Program-made: the position numbers and the translations under genes
The notes under the pieces: generated by a model
Told to the model about the DNA's origin: nothing
Seen by the model: the letters and a program-made list of their open reading frames with translations, nothing else
Database searches by the model: none
From: Meiothermus sp.
GTDB lineage: Bacteria > Deinococcota > Deinococci > Deinococcales > Thermaceae
Direction of reading: 5' to 3'
DNA length: 64,000 nt
NCBI RefSeq assembly: GCF_026004075.1
Contig: NZ_BPIK01000001.1
Coordinates: 2,148,041-2,212,040 of the forward strand
Shown here: piece after piece, positions 15,025 through 24,408 of the stretch
Numbering within the stretch: the first letter of the stretch is position 1
Layout: every line of letters begins with the position of its first letter

Positions 15025-17676
15025 ATGAGCGAGGATCAGCTATTTGAGCAACTTAAGCGCGAAGTGGGTGTGCTGGGGCGGGCTTTGGGAAAAGCCATCC
15101 GCACACTTTCAGGCGAGCGCATTTTTCAACTGGAAGAACAGGTGCGCGAGCTGACCAAAAGCCTGCGGCAGGGCTACTCCCCCGAGGCTCGACAGCAGCT
15201 CCTCGAGATCGTGCGGGGCCTCTCGCTATCGGAAGCCGAGAACGTGATACGGGCCTTTTCGACCTACTTTCACCTGGTGAACCTGGCCGAAGAGCGTCAC
15301 CGGGTGCGGGTTAACCGGGAACGGGAGAAACGAAGCACCCGCGATGCCCCGCGCAGCGAGTCGTTTCTGGCGCTGGTAGGGGAGCTCAAACGCCTGGGTC
15401 TGAGCTACGAGCAGACCGTGGATGTGCTCTCCCGGCTGCGGCTGCACCTGACCTTTACCGCCCACCCCACCGAGACCCGCCGCCGTACCCAGCGCTACCA
15501 TATCCACGAGATCGAGAAGCTACTCGAGCAGGGCCAGGAGCTGCCCCTGGAACCCCGCGTGGCCCTGCTGTGGGGCACCTCGGAACTCCGCAAATCCCGG
15601 CCCACCGTGATGGACGAGGTCAAGGGCGGGCTTTTCTACACCACCTCGACCCTGTGGCAAACCATTCCCAAGCTGGTGGATGGGCTCGAGAGCGCCGTGG
15701 AGGCCCATTATGGCCAGCGCCCGGAGCTTTCGCCCCCGCTGGTGTTCCGCAGTTGGATTGGCGGCGACCGGGACGGCAACCCCAATGTGCTGCCCGAGGT
15801 GACGGGCTGGGCGCAAACCTACGCCCGCGAAACCGCCCTGCGCAAGTTTGTGGAGGATGTGGACGGCCTGATACGCGACCTATCGCTCACCGACGACCGG
15901 ATTACCATTACCCGCGAGCTGCGGCTGGCCCTGGAAGACCACGCCAGGCACCTGCAACTGCCCGAACGTTTTCAGGGCGAGCCCTACCGGCAGTTTGGCA
16001 TGGGGCTGCGCTACAAGCTGCGGGCACTGCTGGGCGAGCAGCCGGGCCCTGGCTACAGCGGAACGCCTGAGTTCGTGGCGGATGTGCGCAAAGCCGAGAC
16101 CAGCCTCAACCAACTGGGCCTCGAGCAAATTTCCAGAGCCATCGTGCGGCCTCTGCGCCTGAATGCCGAAGCCTTCGGACTGGATCTGGTGAGCCTGGAT
16201 CTGCGCGAGGAGTCGCGCGCCCTGACCGAGGCCGCCGCCGAGCTGCTCAGAATTGGCGGGGTGCACGAGCAGTACGCCGCGCTCCCCCCTCAGCAACGGG
16301 AAGCCTTGCTGACCCAGGAGCTGGCCACGGCCCGGCCGCTGGCCCCCGTGGGATATCGTCCCCAGACCAAGCCGCTGCAAACCGCCCTCGAGGCCCTGCG
16401 CCACTGGAAAGCCCGCGGGGCTCATGTGGTCTCGATGACCCACCACCCCAGCGACCTGCTCGAGGTGATGCTGCTGGCACGGGAGGTGGGGCTCTACCGC
16501 CCCGGACGGGCCCTGCCCTTCGATGTGGTGCCGCTCTTTGAAACCCTGGGCGACCTGCAAAACGCGCCCGAAGTGGTGGCGCGGCTGCTGGATAATCCGG
16601 TCTTCAGGGCCCATGTGCAGGGGCGGGGGGGCCTCGAGGTGATGATCGGCTACTCCGACTCCAACAAGGACGCTGGCTTTCTGGCAGCCAACTGGGCACT
16701 TTACCAAGCGCAGGAGGCCATCACCAGAGTCGCCAGGGAACGCGGCGTGACGGTCTACTACTTTCACGGACGGGGTACTTCCACCGCCCGCGGCGGGGGC
16801 ACGGCGGGGCGGGCCATCGCCAGCCTGCCGCCCGGCACCGTGGGCAGCCGGATGCGCCTGACCGAGCAGGGCGAGGCCCTGGCCGACCGCTATGCCCACC
16901 CCGAGCTGGCCTACCGCAACCTCGAGCAGATGCTCTACCACATGGCCCTGGCCTCGGCCCGCGACCTCTATGGGCAGGCTGCACCGCTCAAACCCGCGTG
17001 GCTCGAGGCCATGGAGCGGGCCGCCGAACGCTCCACCCAGGCCTACAGGGAACTCTTGGGGCGCCCCGGTTTCTTCGAGTTCTACGAACAGCTCACCCCC
17101 ATCCGCGAGATCGGAGCGCTCAACATCGCCAGCCGCCCAGTCTACCGCTCGGGGCGGGTGCGCGAGATCAAGGATCTGCGGGCCATCCCATGGGTGATGT
17201 CCTGGACGCAGGTTCGCTTGCTGCTGCCCGGCTGGTATGGGCTGGCCGAAGGGCTACAGGAGATTCCGCTGGCGCTGCGGCAGGAGATGTTTGAGCAGTG
17301 GCCCTTTTTTGCCACCACCCTCGATAGCGCCGCCATCGCATTGGCCAAGGCTGACCTGGGCATCGCCCGCGAGTACCTGCGGCTGGTCAAGCCCGATCTG
17401 GCCGAACGTTTCTTCCCCGATATCGCCCGCTCATTCGAGCAAACCAAAGCCATTCTGGAGGAAACTTTTCAGAACACCCTGCTCTTCAAGCACCCCGTGC
17501 TGGCCCGCCAGACCGAGCTGCGCAACCCCTACGTAGACCCCATCTCGCTGGTGCAGGTGGAGCTACTGGAACGCTACCGGCGCACCCCGCCCGAGGCCCC
17601 CGAACGCACCGGCCTCGAGCGCGCCCTGATGCTTTCTCTGCTGGGTATCGCGGCAGGACTGCGCAACGCGGGCTAG
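15025..17676 (+). CDS. ppc: Phosphoenolpyruvate carboxylase
   Basis: Ppc carboxylates phosphoenolpyruvate to oxaloacetate, replenishing the TCA cycle. The 883-residue protein shows the catalytic histidine in [10 protein letters not shown] near residue 152, GDRDGNPNV near 247, [10 protein letters not shown] near 541, the glycine-rich [13 protein letters not shown] near 580, and the conserved C-terminal end ...LRNAG. ATG 15025 ([10 protein letters not shown]) is chosen over an upstream start at 14968 because the -10 box lies within that extension. Confidence 0.96.
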   Translation: MSEDQLFEQLKREVGVLGRALGKAIRTLSGERIFQLEEQVRELTKSLRQGYSPEARQQLLEIVRGLSLSEAENVIRAFSTYFHLVNLAEERHRVRVNREREKRSTRDAPRSESFLALVGELKRLGLSYEQTVDVLSRLRLHLTFTAHPTETRRRTQRYHIHEIEKLLEQGQELPLEPRVALLWGTSELRKSRPTVMDEVKGGLFYTTSTLWQTIPKLVDGLESAVEAHYGQRPELSPPLVFRSWIGGDRDGNPNVLPEVTGWAQTYARETALRKFVEDVDGLIRDLSLTDDRITITRELRLALEDHARHLQLPERFQGEPYRQFGMGLRYKLRALLGEQPGPGYSGTPEFVADVRKAETSLNQLGLEQISRAIVRPLRLNAEAFGLDLVSLDLREESRALTEAAAELLRIGGVHEQYAALPPQQREALLTQELATARPLAPVGYRPQTKPLQTALEALRHWKARGAHVVSMTHHPSDLLEVMLLAREVGLYRPGRALPFDVVPLFETLGDLQNAPEVVARLLDNPVFRAHVQGRGGLEVMIGYSDSNKDAGFLAANWALYQAQEAITRVARERGVTVYYFHGRGTSTARGGGTAGRAIASLPPGTVGSRMRLTEQGEALADRYAHPELAYRNLEQMLYHMALASARDLYGQAAPLKPAWLEAMERAAERSTQAYRELLGRPGFFEFYEQLTPIREIGALNIASRPVYRSGRVREIKDLRAIPWVMSWTQVRLLLPGWYGLAEGLQEIPLALRQEMFEQWPFFATTLDSAAIALAKADLGIAREYLRLVKPDLAERFFPDIARSFEQTKAILEETFQNTLLFKHPVLARQTELRNPYVDPISLVQVELLERYRRTPPEAPERTGLERALMLSLLGIAAGLRNAG

Positions 17677-17703
17677 CGCACCCACCCATATCATGGGAGC
17701 GGT

Positions 17704-18672
17704 ATGGTTGAGGTACACAACCGTCACGTCACCTTCCACCCCCCCGCGGGGGCCCGGTTTCTGGTTGGCGATTTCACCGACTGGAACCGCCGCCCCATAC
17801 CCATTCAAGCGCCCCTGACCCTCGAGTTCCCCGCCGGGGCCTACGTGGAGTACGCCTTTCTGGACGAAAACCATCAGCCCTTCCCCGACCCCGACAACCC
17901 CCACAAGGCCCAGAATCCCTGGTGGACGTATCCCCGGGCTATCGAGCTACCCGGTTTTCGTTACACTGCACCCCCCCAGCCCTCGCGCGCGGCAGAGGTG
18001 CACCGGCACCGGCTGGAGTCGCGGGCCTTTGGCAGCACCCGCCGCTACTACGTCTACAACCCCGAACCGCCGGCCCAGGCCACCCTCTTCGTCCACGATG
18101 GGGTGGCCTACTACCGCACCGCCAAGCTGGCCGAGGTGGCCCAGGGGCTTCTGGAGCAGGGCCAGATCAAACCCGTGCGGATCGTATTCATCGAGCCTGA
18201 GGATCGCCGCAGCGAGTACTGGTTCAGCTCAGCTTACGAACAACACGTGCTGGAGGAGATTATCCCAGCGGTGGAGGCCCACTACGGCCCCACAGCGGAA
18301 AAGGGCTTGCTGGGGGCCAGCCTGGGGGGCCTGGTCTCGGCCTGGCTGGGCTGGCGGCATCCCCAGACCTTCCAGAAAATCGCCACCCAGTCGGCCTGCC
18401 TGACCGCCTCGCCCGAGGGGGGCGACTCCTTCACCGACCCCGAGTGGCTCACCGAGCAGTACCAGGCCACCCCGACCCTGCCTTTGCGCTTTTACTGCGA
18501 GACCGGGCAGATCGAGTGGCTGCTGGCCCCCAACCGCCGTTTTGCCGCCATGCTGGCCGACAAGGGCTACCCCCACGCCTACCTCGAGCGCCCCTCCGGC
18601 CACAACTGGATGACCTGGCGGCAGGGGCTGGCCCCGGCCCTGGTGTACCTGTTCGGAACTGAGGCCGGATGA
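17704..18672 (+). CDS. Enterochelin-esterase-like alpha/beta hydrolase
   Basis: The 322-residue protein has an N-terminal Ig-like/E-set domain (VTFHPPAGARFLVGDFTDWNRRP, like CBM48) and a C-terminal esterase domain of the Fes/esterase-D class with nucleophile elbow GASLGG near residue 202 and a late histidine in SGHNW near 301. No signal peptide, so it is probably cytoplasmic. Related enzymes cleave siderophore or acyl esters; the substrate here cannot be told. TerC follows after 13 bp. Confidence 0.8.
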   Translation: MVEVHNRHVTFHPPAGARFLVGDFTDWNRRPIPIQAPLTLEFPAGAYVEYAFLDENHQPFPDPDNPHKAQNPWWTYPRAIELPGFRYTAPPQPSRAAEVHRHRLESRAFGSTRRYYVYNPEPPAQATLFVHDGVAYYRTAKLAEVAQGLLEQGQIKPVRIVFIEPEDRRSEYWFSSAYEQHVLEEIIPAVEAHYGPTAEKGLLGASLGGLVSAWLGWRHPQTFQKIATQSACLTASPEGGDSFTDPEWLTEQYQATPTLPLRFYCETGQIEWLLAPNRRFAAMLADKGYPHAYLERPSGHNWMTWRQGLAPALVYLFGTEAG

Positions 18673-18678
18673 TAGGCT
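18673..18678 (+). promoter_or_regulatory. -10 box, leaderless terC-family gene
   Basis: TAGGCT ends 7 nt before ATG 18686. Confidence 0.45.
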
Positions 18679-18685
18679 TAGGCTT

Positions 18686-19387
18686 ATGGAGTTTGGATCG
18701 GCTTTTGCAGCCATTCTGATTATCGTTGCGCTCGAGGCCGTTTTATCTGTAGACAACGCCATGGTGCTGGCCGTGATGGTGCGGCCTCTGCCCGAGCACC
18801 TGCGCTCGAGGGCCCTGCTCTACGGCATCATTGGGGCCTACGTGCTGCGCGGACTGGCCCTGCTGTTCGCCACCATCATCATCCAGATCTGGTGGATTCA
18901 GTTGCTGGGCGGGCTTTATTTGGTGTATCTGGCCGTGAATCACCTCTTCAGGCACAAGCCCCCCCAGGCCTCCGAGTCGGAGCAGGCTCAGCTACAACAG
19001 GCCGCTGCCGCCAGCTTCTGGCGCATTGTGGTGATGATCAACGTGGTGGATCTGGCCTTCGCGGTGGACTCGGTGCTGGTAGTGATTGCCTTCAGCCGGG
19101 AGTTCTGGGTGATTTTTGCCGGGGTAGCCATCGGGATTCTGCTCATCCGGCTGGCCGCTGGCATCATGGTCACCATCATCGAGCGCTACCCCAGGCTCGA
19201 GTCGGTGGCCTATGCGGTGGTGGGCTGGGCCGGGCTCAAGCTGATGCTCGAGGGCTGGGGCCACGGCAGCGAGGTCTGGCTGCACCGCCCCGAGCTGGCT
19301 TTGCACCTTCCCCAGGCCTTTTTCCTCAGCGTGACCTTCGCCATAATTGTTCTGGGCAGCCTGTGGGCCTTCCGCCGCTCGTCCTGA
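18686..19387 (+). CDS. TerC-family integral membrane protein
   Basis: The 233-residue protein has about seven membrane helices and the paired acidic motifs of TerC proteins, EAVLSVDNAM (about residues 12-21) and DLAFAVDSV (about 123-131), which are thought to bind metal ions. TerC proteins are linked to tellurite resistance and, more recently, to manganese export and metallation of secreted enzymes; a manganese role is inference. The next gene starts 2 nt after its stop, so they are likely coupled. Confidence 0.88.
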   Translation: MEFGSAFAAILIIVALEAVLSVDNAMVLAVMVRPLPEHLRSRALLYGIIGAYVLRGLALLFATIIIQIWWIQLLGGLYLVYLAVNHLFRHKPPQASESEQAQLQQAAAASFWRIVVMINVVDLAFAVDSVLVVIAFSREFWVIFAGVAIGILLIRLAAGIMVTIIERYPRLESVAYAVVGWAGLKLMLEGWGHGSEVWLHRPELALHLPQAFFLSVTFAIIVLGSLWAFRRSS

Positions 19388-19389
19388 CC

Positions 19390-19938
19390 ATGTCCAAAGA
19401 CTGGGACGCCCACTACCTGAGCCAGCCGTCCCATAGCCAGCCCGCAACGGTGGTAGCGGCCTACGCCCACCGGCTTCCGGCAGGGCCGGTGCTCGACCTG
19501 GCCGGTGGCATGGGCCGCAACGCCTTTTTTCTGGCTCGGCGGGGGCATCCGGTGATTTTGCTCGAGCAAAGCCGGGTGGCCCTGGAGTTCGTGCAAAGCG
19601 AAGCCGCCCGCCAGCAGCTCCCGGTCTGGGCCATAGAGGCCAACCTGGAAGCCCCCTCCCCCAGCCTGCCCCCAGGCCCGCTGGCTGGTATTGTCAAGTC
19701 GTACTTCTTGCACCGCCCGCTGCTGGAACTGTTCGCCCCGCGGCTAATGCCCGGCGGTCTGGTGCTCCTCGAGGGTTTTACGGTAGTAGAAGCCCAGCGG
19801 CGCGGCAGCCAGGCCGCACATTACTGGCAGGAAGGTGAACTCCTGCACCCACCCCAGGGCCTCCACCTGCGGGCCTGGGCCGAGGGTTGGATGAACGGAC
19901 ACCACCGCACCTGGGCGGTGTGGAAGAGGGTAGGATAA
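19390..19938 (+). CDS. Class I SAM-dependent methyltransferase (TehB-like)
   Basis: The 182-residue protein has the SAM-binding motif I VLDLAGGMGRNAFFLARRG (about residues 33-51), an acidic-type motif II LLEQS, and motif IV near residue 95. The overall length and the short cap resemble TehB-like methyltransferases, which often pair with metalloid-resistance genes; the TerC gene directly upstream fits that pairing. Substrate unknown. Start at ATG 19390, 2 nt after the terC stop; an overlapping longer frame from 18892 is an artefact. Confidence 0.78.
   Translation: MSKDWDAHYLSQPSHSQPATVVAAYAHRLPAGPVLDLAGGMGRNAFFLARRGHPVILLEQSRVALEFVQSEAARQQLPVWAIEANLEAPSPSLPPGPLAGIVKSYFLHRPLLELFAPRLMPGGLVLLEGFTVVEAQRRGSQAAHYWQEGELLHPPQGLHLRAWAEGWMNGHHRTWAVWKRVG
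19399..19399. other. No CRISPR array or prophage genes seen
   Basis: Placed as a note: reading of all spacers longer than 300 bp (31778-31920 plus IS, 35047-35315 nearly, none other) found no spaced repeats of CRISPR type and no phage structural genes; all long spacers are described above. Confidence 0.4.
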
Positions 19939-19974
19939 GCGCAAGCCACCCTCCTCGCCCCTGGGTAAATCTGG

Positions 19975-19980
19975 TAAGGT
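19975..19980 (+). promoter_or_regulatory. -10 box, leaderless PlsY/reductase fusion
   Basis: TAAGGT ends 7 nt before ATG 19988, which decides the start against a GTG at 19982. Confidence 0.5.
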
Positions 19981-19987
19981 TGTGCCG

Positions 19988-21658
19988 ATGGTTTTTGTAC
20001 TGGCAACCCTGGCCTACCTGTTGGGCGCGCTGCCCCTCGGCTACTGGGCCATCCGACGCCTGACCGGCCAGGATCCCCGCCTGGCCTCGGCCTATAACCT
20101 GGGCCTCGAGAACACCCTGGAACACCTGGGCCCAGGCCCGGTGCTCCTGGCCTGGGGCCTGGACTTTCTCAAGGGGCTGCTAGCGGTCTGGATAGGAGGG
20201 CAGTTTGGGCTCTCCTGGGCGGTAATCTTTGCGTTCCTGGTCTATCTGGGCCACCTCTACCCTCCCCGGTTTTTGGCTCAGGGAACCCTGCTGCGGGGGC
20301 GGGGTGCGGGCGTGCTGGTGGGGGTGGTGCTGGGCCTGTACCTGAGCGGCCTCTCCTACCTGCTCACCCTGGTGGTCTTGCTGGTAGCGGCCCTGAGCCT
20401 CTTATTCAGCCGGTACGCCTCGCTGGCTGCCCTGACCATCCCCGGCACACTGGCCCTTTTGCTCACCTTCGAGCCGATTACCGGCTGGGCCAGGCTGGCG
20501 GCCTGGGGGCTGCTCCTAGCCGCGCTCTGGCGCTACAAGGAAAACATCGGGCGGATGCTGGAAGGCACCGAGCCCCGCCTGGGCGAACCACCACCGCTGC
20601 CATCAGACAAGCAGGTGGTCTGCGCCTTCATGATTCATCCCCTCACGGTGGACGACCTGTTCCAGAGCCCCCGCTTCCGCTGGGCCCGACCGCTGGTAGA
20701 GCGGGGCCTCATCTCCCAGAGCCTGGTGGAAAACCTCGCCGAGGCCATCCGGCCCATGAAGGTGGGGGAGTTGCGCGGGGTTAAGACCACCGACGGGCGG
20801 GAGATTCGCTGCCACCTGATCTCGGCCCCCCTGCTGCCCCACCAGATTACCGGCAAGCCCGAGCTGGCCACCCAGCGGGCCATCCAGGGGGCCCGGCTGG
20901 CCAGGGAGCTGGGCTGCACGGTGGTGGGCTTAGGGGCCTTCTGGAGCGTGGTGGGCGAGAAGGGCCGGATGGTGCAGGAGGCCGTACCGGAGATCGAGGT
21001 GACCAACGGCGGGGCCTACACCGCCGGAACCGTCAAGGCCGCCATACCGGGCATCCTGGCCCACTTCGAGCAGTCCGGGCGCCGCCTTCAGGAGGCCACC
21101 GCGGCAGTGGTGGGGGCCAACGGGGTGGTGGCCTTTGGGATTGCCCGGCAGATTGCGCCGCTGGTTGGGAAGCTGATTCTGGTGGGGCGCAACCAGGAGC
21201 GCCTGGAGAAAAGCGCCGCCACACTCAAGCAGAACCTCGAGCGCAAAGGCCAGCCCGTCCCCCAGCTTATCGTGAGCACCGATATATCGACCATCCGCGA
21301 GGCCGACCTCATCTTCACCGCCACCTCCGACCCCCAGCCGGTTATCTTCCCCCAGCACGTCAAGCCCGGTGCCTGGATCTACGACGAAGGCGTACCGCCC
21401 GACGTGGACGCCTCGGTGAAGCAGGTGCCGGGGGTGCGGGTGATTCCCGGTGGGGTGGTGCGGCCGCCGGGGGCCATGACCGGCAACCTCGACCTGCACT
21501 TCGGCGAGGGGGCGGTGCCGGCCTGCCTGGCCGAGACCATGATTCTGGCCGCCGAAAAGGCCTATGAGCGAAAGAGCCTGGGCGGCGAGACCAAAAGCGA
21601 AAACATCCAGTTTTTCGTGGAGCGGGCCGAGGCCCTGGGTTTCAGGGTAGTGGACTAG
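19988..21658 (+). CDS. PlsY-like membrane acyltransferase domain fused to acyl-ACP-reductase-like domain
   Basis: The 556-residue protein joins two enzymes. Residues 1-190 form a multi-helix membrane domain resembling PlsY (acyl-phosphate:glycerol-3-phosphate acyltransferase): LLGALPLGYW, a degenerate SxxNxGxxN loop (SAYNLGLEN), LDFLKG, and GHLYPP with LRGRG in place of KGGKG. Residues about 210-556 resemble cyanobacterial long-chain acyl-ACP reductase: VGLGAFWSVVGEKG, NGGAYTAGT, and a Rossmann loop VVGANGVVAFGIARQ near residue 380. This suggests handling of activated fatty acids, perhaps to fatty aldehyde. Thermus-group lipids contain long-chain alkylamines, so supply of that precursor is a possible role; this is inference. 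Confidence 0.75.
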   Translation: MVFVLATLAYLLGALPLGYWAIRRLTGQDPRLASAYNLGLENTLEHLGPGPVLLAWGLDFLKGLLAVWIGGQFGLSWAVIFAFLVYLGHLYPPRFLAQGTLLRGRGAGVLVGVVLGLYLSGLSYLLTLVVLLVAALSLLFSRYASLAALTIPGTLALLLTFEPITGWARLAAWGLLLAALWRYKENIGRMLEGTEPRLGEPPPLPSDKQVVCAFMIHPLTVDDLFQSPRFRWARPLVERGLISQSLVENLAEAIRPMKVGELRGVKTTDGREIRCHLISAPLLPHQITGKPELATQRAIQGARLARELGCTVVGLGAFWSVVGEKGRMVQEAVPEIEVTNGGAYTAGTVKAAIPGILAHFEQSGRRLQEATAAVVGANGVVAFGIARQIAPLVGKLILVGRNQERLEKSAATLKQNLERKGQPVPQLIVSTDISTIREADLIFTATSDPQPVIFPQHVKPGAWIYDEGVPPDVDASVKQVPGVRVIPGGVVRPPGAMTGNLDLHFGEGAVPACLAETMILAAEKAYERKSLGGETKSENIQFFVERAEALGFRVVD

Positions 21659-21662
21659 CGGC

Positions 21663-21739
21663 GTTCCCTGAGCCTGTCGAAGGGAACCCCGATCCTCCGA
21701 GCCTCGTTCCGCTGGCTTCGACTGCTTCGGCAGGCTCAG
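21663..21739. repeat. REP-like palindromic sequence
   Basis: CTGAGCCTGTCGAAG (21668-21682) recurs inverted as CTTCGGCAGGCTCAG (21725-21739) with one mismatch, and the first copy lies in a smaller hairpin GTTCCCT/AGGGAAC (21663-21687). Similar GAGCCTGTCGAA motifs are dispersed in many bacterial genomes. The rest of the 265-bp spacer shows only the promoter of the next gene. Confidence 0.6.
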
Positions 21740-21910
21740 CAACCGGCTCAGTCAACTGTCCCAGGGGCAAGAGGCGCTGTTGGGGTTTCACCCGGTCAGT
21801 ATCCTGGTTTTTACATCGGCGATGACTTCGGCGGGCGTTTGAAGCGCTCTCAGGGTGGGCCATGCGCGAACCAGTATAGCGCGCCGGCCCCCGGCCGGGG
21901 GCCGCTGGGG

Positions 21911-21916
21911 TATCCT
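21911..21916 (+). promoter_or_regulatory. -10 box, leaderless glycosyltransferase gene
   Basis: TATCCT ends 7 nt before ATG 21924 and fixes that start over a longer in-frame extension. Confidence 0.5.
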
Positions 21917-21923
21917 GTACCCG

Positions 21924-23084
21924 ATGCTCTCCTGGCTGGTGTGGCTGTTCCTGGGCGTGGCGCTCCTCTACTGGCTGACCTACGCGGCGTTCGCCGCCCT
22001 CAACCTGCGCCTGATGCCCGCCCTGCGCGAGCTGCACCCCGCCGAGCCCCCCCGCCTCCCCCGCCTGAGCCTGATCGTCCCGGCCAGCAACGAGGCCGAC
22101 ACCCTCGAGGCCGCCCTCGCCAGCAAGCTGGCCCAGGACTACCCCCACCTCGAGTTCGTCCTGGTCAACGACCGCTCCACCGACGGCACCGGCGAGGTCA
22201 TGGAGCGGATGGCCGGGGGCGACTCGCGCATCAGGGTGCTGCACGTCCGCGAGCTGCCCCAGGGCTGGCTGGGCAAGGTGAACGCGCTGCACCAGGGCGT
22301 GCGGGCCGCCAGTGGCGAGTGGCTGCTGTTCAGCGACGCCGACGTGCACTTCGCCCCCGGGACGCTGCGCAAGGCGGTGGCCTACGCGCTCCGGCGGGGC
22401 CTCGACCACCTGGCCGTCATCCCCCACCTGCACTCGAGGTCGTTCTGGCTGGACGTGGCGGTGGCCTTGTTCTCGCGGGTCCCGGTGGTCTCGATGCCCT
22501 ACTGGGCGGTCGAAAACCCCAAAAGCAAGACCTCGGCGGGGATGGGAGCCTTCAACCTGGTGCGGCGCGAGGCCCTGGAGAAAACCCCCGGCCTCGAGTG
22601 GCTGCGCATGGAAGTGGGTGACGACGTGGGGCTGGGCCTGATGCTCAAGCGCACCGGGGCCAGGCAGTCGCTGGTCCACGGGCGAGGCACGGTAGGGGTG
22701 CTGTGGTACGAGAACTTCGCCCAGATGCTACGCGGCACCGAGAAGGTCTGGCTGGCCAGCGTGGGCAACTACAGCCCGCCAGGCATCGGGGCGTTCGCTT
22801 TGGTGTTCTTGCTCCTCGAGATGAGTCCTTTTCTGGCTCTGGCGGTCAACCCCTGGCTGGCCGTCGCGTTGTTGATCCTGAGTTTCTACACCGCCGTCGT
22901 CGCCAGCCGCTTTAACGAACAGGCCCTGGCTCCCGCACTGGCCTGGCCCATCGGCTCGCTGATTCTGGTCTACTCGGCCCTCCACGCCGCCTGGGTCGCC
23001 CAGCGGCAGGGTGGGCTGGTCTGGCGTGGCACCTTTTATCGCCTGAGCGAGTTGCGCAAAGGTAAGCGCTTTCGCGCCTTCTGA
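21924..23084 (+). CDS. Family 2 membrane glycosyltransferase (CruC/CrtQ-like)
   Basis: The 386-residue protein has one N-terminal membrane helix, a GT-A catalytic domain (LSLIVPASNEADTLEAAL near residue 50, VLVNDRSTDGT near 82, DADVHF near 141), and three or four C-terminal helices. The order resembles family 2 glycosyltransferases that act on lipids or carotenoids (CrtQ/CruC type). Thermaceae make glycosylated carotenoids and glycolipids, either of which could be the acceptor. mqnB follows after 8 nt and may be co-transcribed. Confidence 0.78.
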   Translation: MLSWLVWLFLGVALLYWLTYAAFAALNLRLMPALRELHPAEPPRLPRLSLIVPASNEADTLEAALASKLAQDYPHLEFVLVNDRSTDGTGEVMERMAGGDSRIRVLHVRELPQGWLGKVNALHQGVRAASGEWLLFSDADVHFAPGTLRKAVAYALRRGLDHLAVIPHLHSRSFWLDVAVALFSRVPVVSMPYWAVENPKSKTSAGMGAFNLVRREALEKTPGLEWLRMEVGDDVGLGLMLKRTGARQSLVHGRGTVGVLWYENFAQMLRGTEKVWLASVGNYSPPGIGAFALVFLLLEMSPFLALAVNPWLAVALLILSFYTAVVASRFNEQALAPALAWPIGSLILVYSALHAAWVAQRQGGLVWRGTFYRLSELRKGKRFRAF

Positions 23085-23092
23085 GGAGACCC

Positions 23093-23752
23093 ATGAGCCT
23101 ATTGTTACTAAGTCCGACCCGATTTGAAGCTGCTTTCCTCAAAGGCCAGAAGTTCGATTTTCACGGACGCGCGGGGCTGCGCGGGGCGGGCTGGGTCTGG
23201 CTGGAGTGCGGCATTGGCAAGGTCAACACCGCCGCCACCCTGGCCGCTTTCGTCCAGCGGCGCAGGTTCGAGCGGGTGCTGCTCTTTGGCATTGCGGGGG
23301 CCTATGCCGATTCGGGCTTGCAGTTAGGCGATTGCGCCCTGGCCGAGCGGGAGATTCAGGCCGACCTGGGCGTGCGGGATGGGGGCCTGAAGGGCCTGGG
23401 CTTCCCCAGCCTGGTGGTGGCCTCCAGGCCCTACCACAACCGCTTTCCGCTGGACAAAGCCTTCACGGACGAACTTAAGAGCAAACTGGGCCTGCCGGGC
23501 AAACAGTTTCTGACCCGCGACCTGGTCTCGGAGAACCCCACCGAGGCCCACCAGCTCGCGCGCAAATGGGAGGCCGACCTCGAGAACATGGAGGGGGCCG
23601 CCTTTGCCCAGACCTGCTTGTGGCTGGGCCTGGCCGGGGCCGAGCTACGGGCGGTATCGAACATGGCCGGCGTGCGCGACAAAGCCCAGTGGCGCATCCG
23701 GCAGGCGGTGGAGGCCCTCGAGCACCACATTTTGCGTATCATCGGGTCATGA
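23093..23752 (+). CDS. mqnB: Futalosine hydrolase
   Basis: MqnB cleaves futalosine to hypoxanthine and dehypoxanthinyl-futalosine in the alternative (futalosine) menaquinone pathway used by Thermus. The 219-residue protein is a nucleoside phosphorylase-fold enzyme with ECGIGKVNTAATLAAF near residue 40, LLFGIAGAY near 65, and the purine-site segment ENMEGAAFAQ near 165. A Shine-Dalgarno (GAGGAG) precedes it. Its TGA overlaps the next ATG (ATGA). Confidence 0.92.
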   Translation: MSLLLLSPTRFEAAFLKGQKFDFHGRAGLRGAGWVWLECGIGKVNTAATLAAFVQRRRFERVLLFGIAGAYADSGLQLGDCALAEREIQADLGVRDGGLKGLGFPSLVVASRPYHNRFPLDKAFTDELKSKLGLPGKQFLTRDLVSENPTEAHQLARKWEADLENMEGAAFAQTCLWLGLAGAELRAVSNMAGVRDKAQWRIRQAVEALEHHILRIIGS

Positions 23753-24351
23753 TCGACATTTCCCGCCCCATCTACCCTGGCGTGCCGGTATGGCCCGGCG
23801 ATACCCCGTTTAGCTACCAGCTGGTCGCGCGAATCGCGGGCGGCGACAGCGTGAACGTGGGCAAACTCACCACCACCACCCACCTGGGCACCCACCTCGA
23901 CGCCCCCTGGCACTACGTGGACGACGGCGGCAAGCTGGAAACCGTCCCGCTCGAGGTGCTCATAGGCCCCTGCCGGGTGGTGGATGCGCGTGGACAGGAA
24001 GCCCTCACGGCCGACTTCCTCAAAACCATCCAGCTCGCCGAGCGCACCCTCTTTTACACCGGACAGCCCAGTATCTGGCCGAGCTTCCCCCACACCTTTA
24101 TGCACGTGCTGCCCGAGGCCGCCGGGTACATGGCCGCGCAGGGTGTCAGGCTCTACGGCACCGACGCCCCCAGCGTAGACCCCCTCACCTCCAAAGACCT
24201 GCCGGCCCACAAGGCCTTTGCCCAGGCCGGGGTTTATATCGTGGAGGGGCTGGCCCTGGAGGGGGTGGCCCCGGGCGACTACGAACTCGTCTGCCTGCCG
24301 CTGAAGCTCGAGGGGGCCGACGCCGCGCCGGTGCGGGCCATTTTGCGATAG
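23749..24351 (+). CDS. Cyclase-family protein (kynurenine formamidase-like)
   Basis: The 200-residue protein belongs to the cyclase/KynB family: MIDISRPIYPGVPVWPGDTPF at the N-terminus, then the metal motif HLGTHLDAPWHY (HxGTHxDAPxH) near residue 44. Bacterial KynB hydrolyses N-formylkynurenine; other members have different substrates. It is translationally coupled to mqnB by a 4-bp ATGA overlap, which does not by itself indicate tryptophan breakdown, and no kynurenine genes are present in the window. Confidence 0.85.
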   Translation: MIDISRPIYPGVPVWPGDTPFSYQLVARIAGGDSVNVGKLTTTTHLGTHLDAPWHYVDDGGKLETVPLEVLIGPCRVVDARGQEALTADFLKTIQLAERTLFYTGQPSIWPSFPHTFMHVLPEAAGYMAAQGVRLYGTDAPSVDPLTSKDLPAHKAFAQAGVYIVEGLALEGVAPGDYELVCLPLKLEGADAAPVRAILR

Positions 24352-24395
24352 AGCTGTTTCTCATCCCCTTCTGTCGTGCGATTGCGCCAATGCGC

Positions 24396-24401
24396 TAAGA
24401 T
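24396..24401 (+). promoter_or_regulatory. -10 box, leaderless DUF1385 gene
   Basis: TAAGAT ends 7 nt before ATG 24409. Confidence 0.5.
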
Positions 24402-24408
24402 GGTTCGG

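Noticed and set aside
14118-15047. 309-residue plus-strand frame before ppc
   Set aside because: It runs antisense to the Nudix gene and across the inverted repeat, with no recognised domain.
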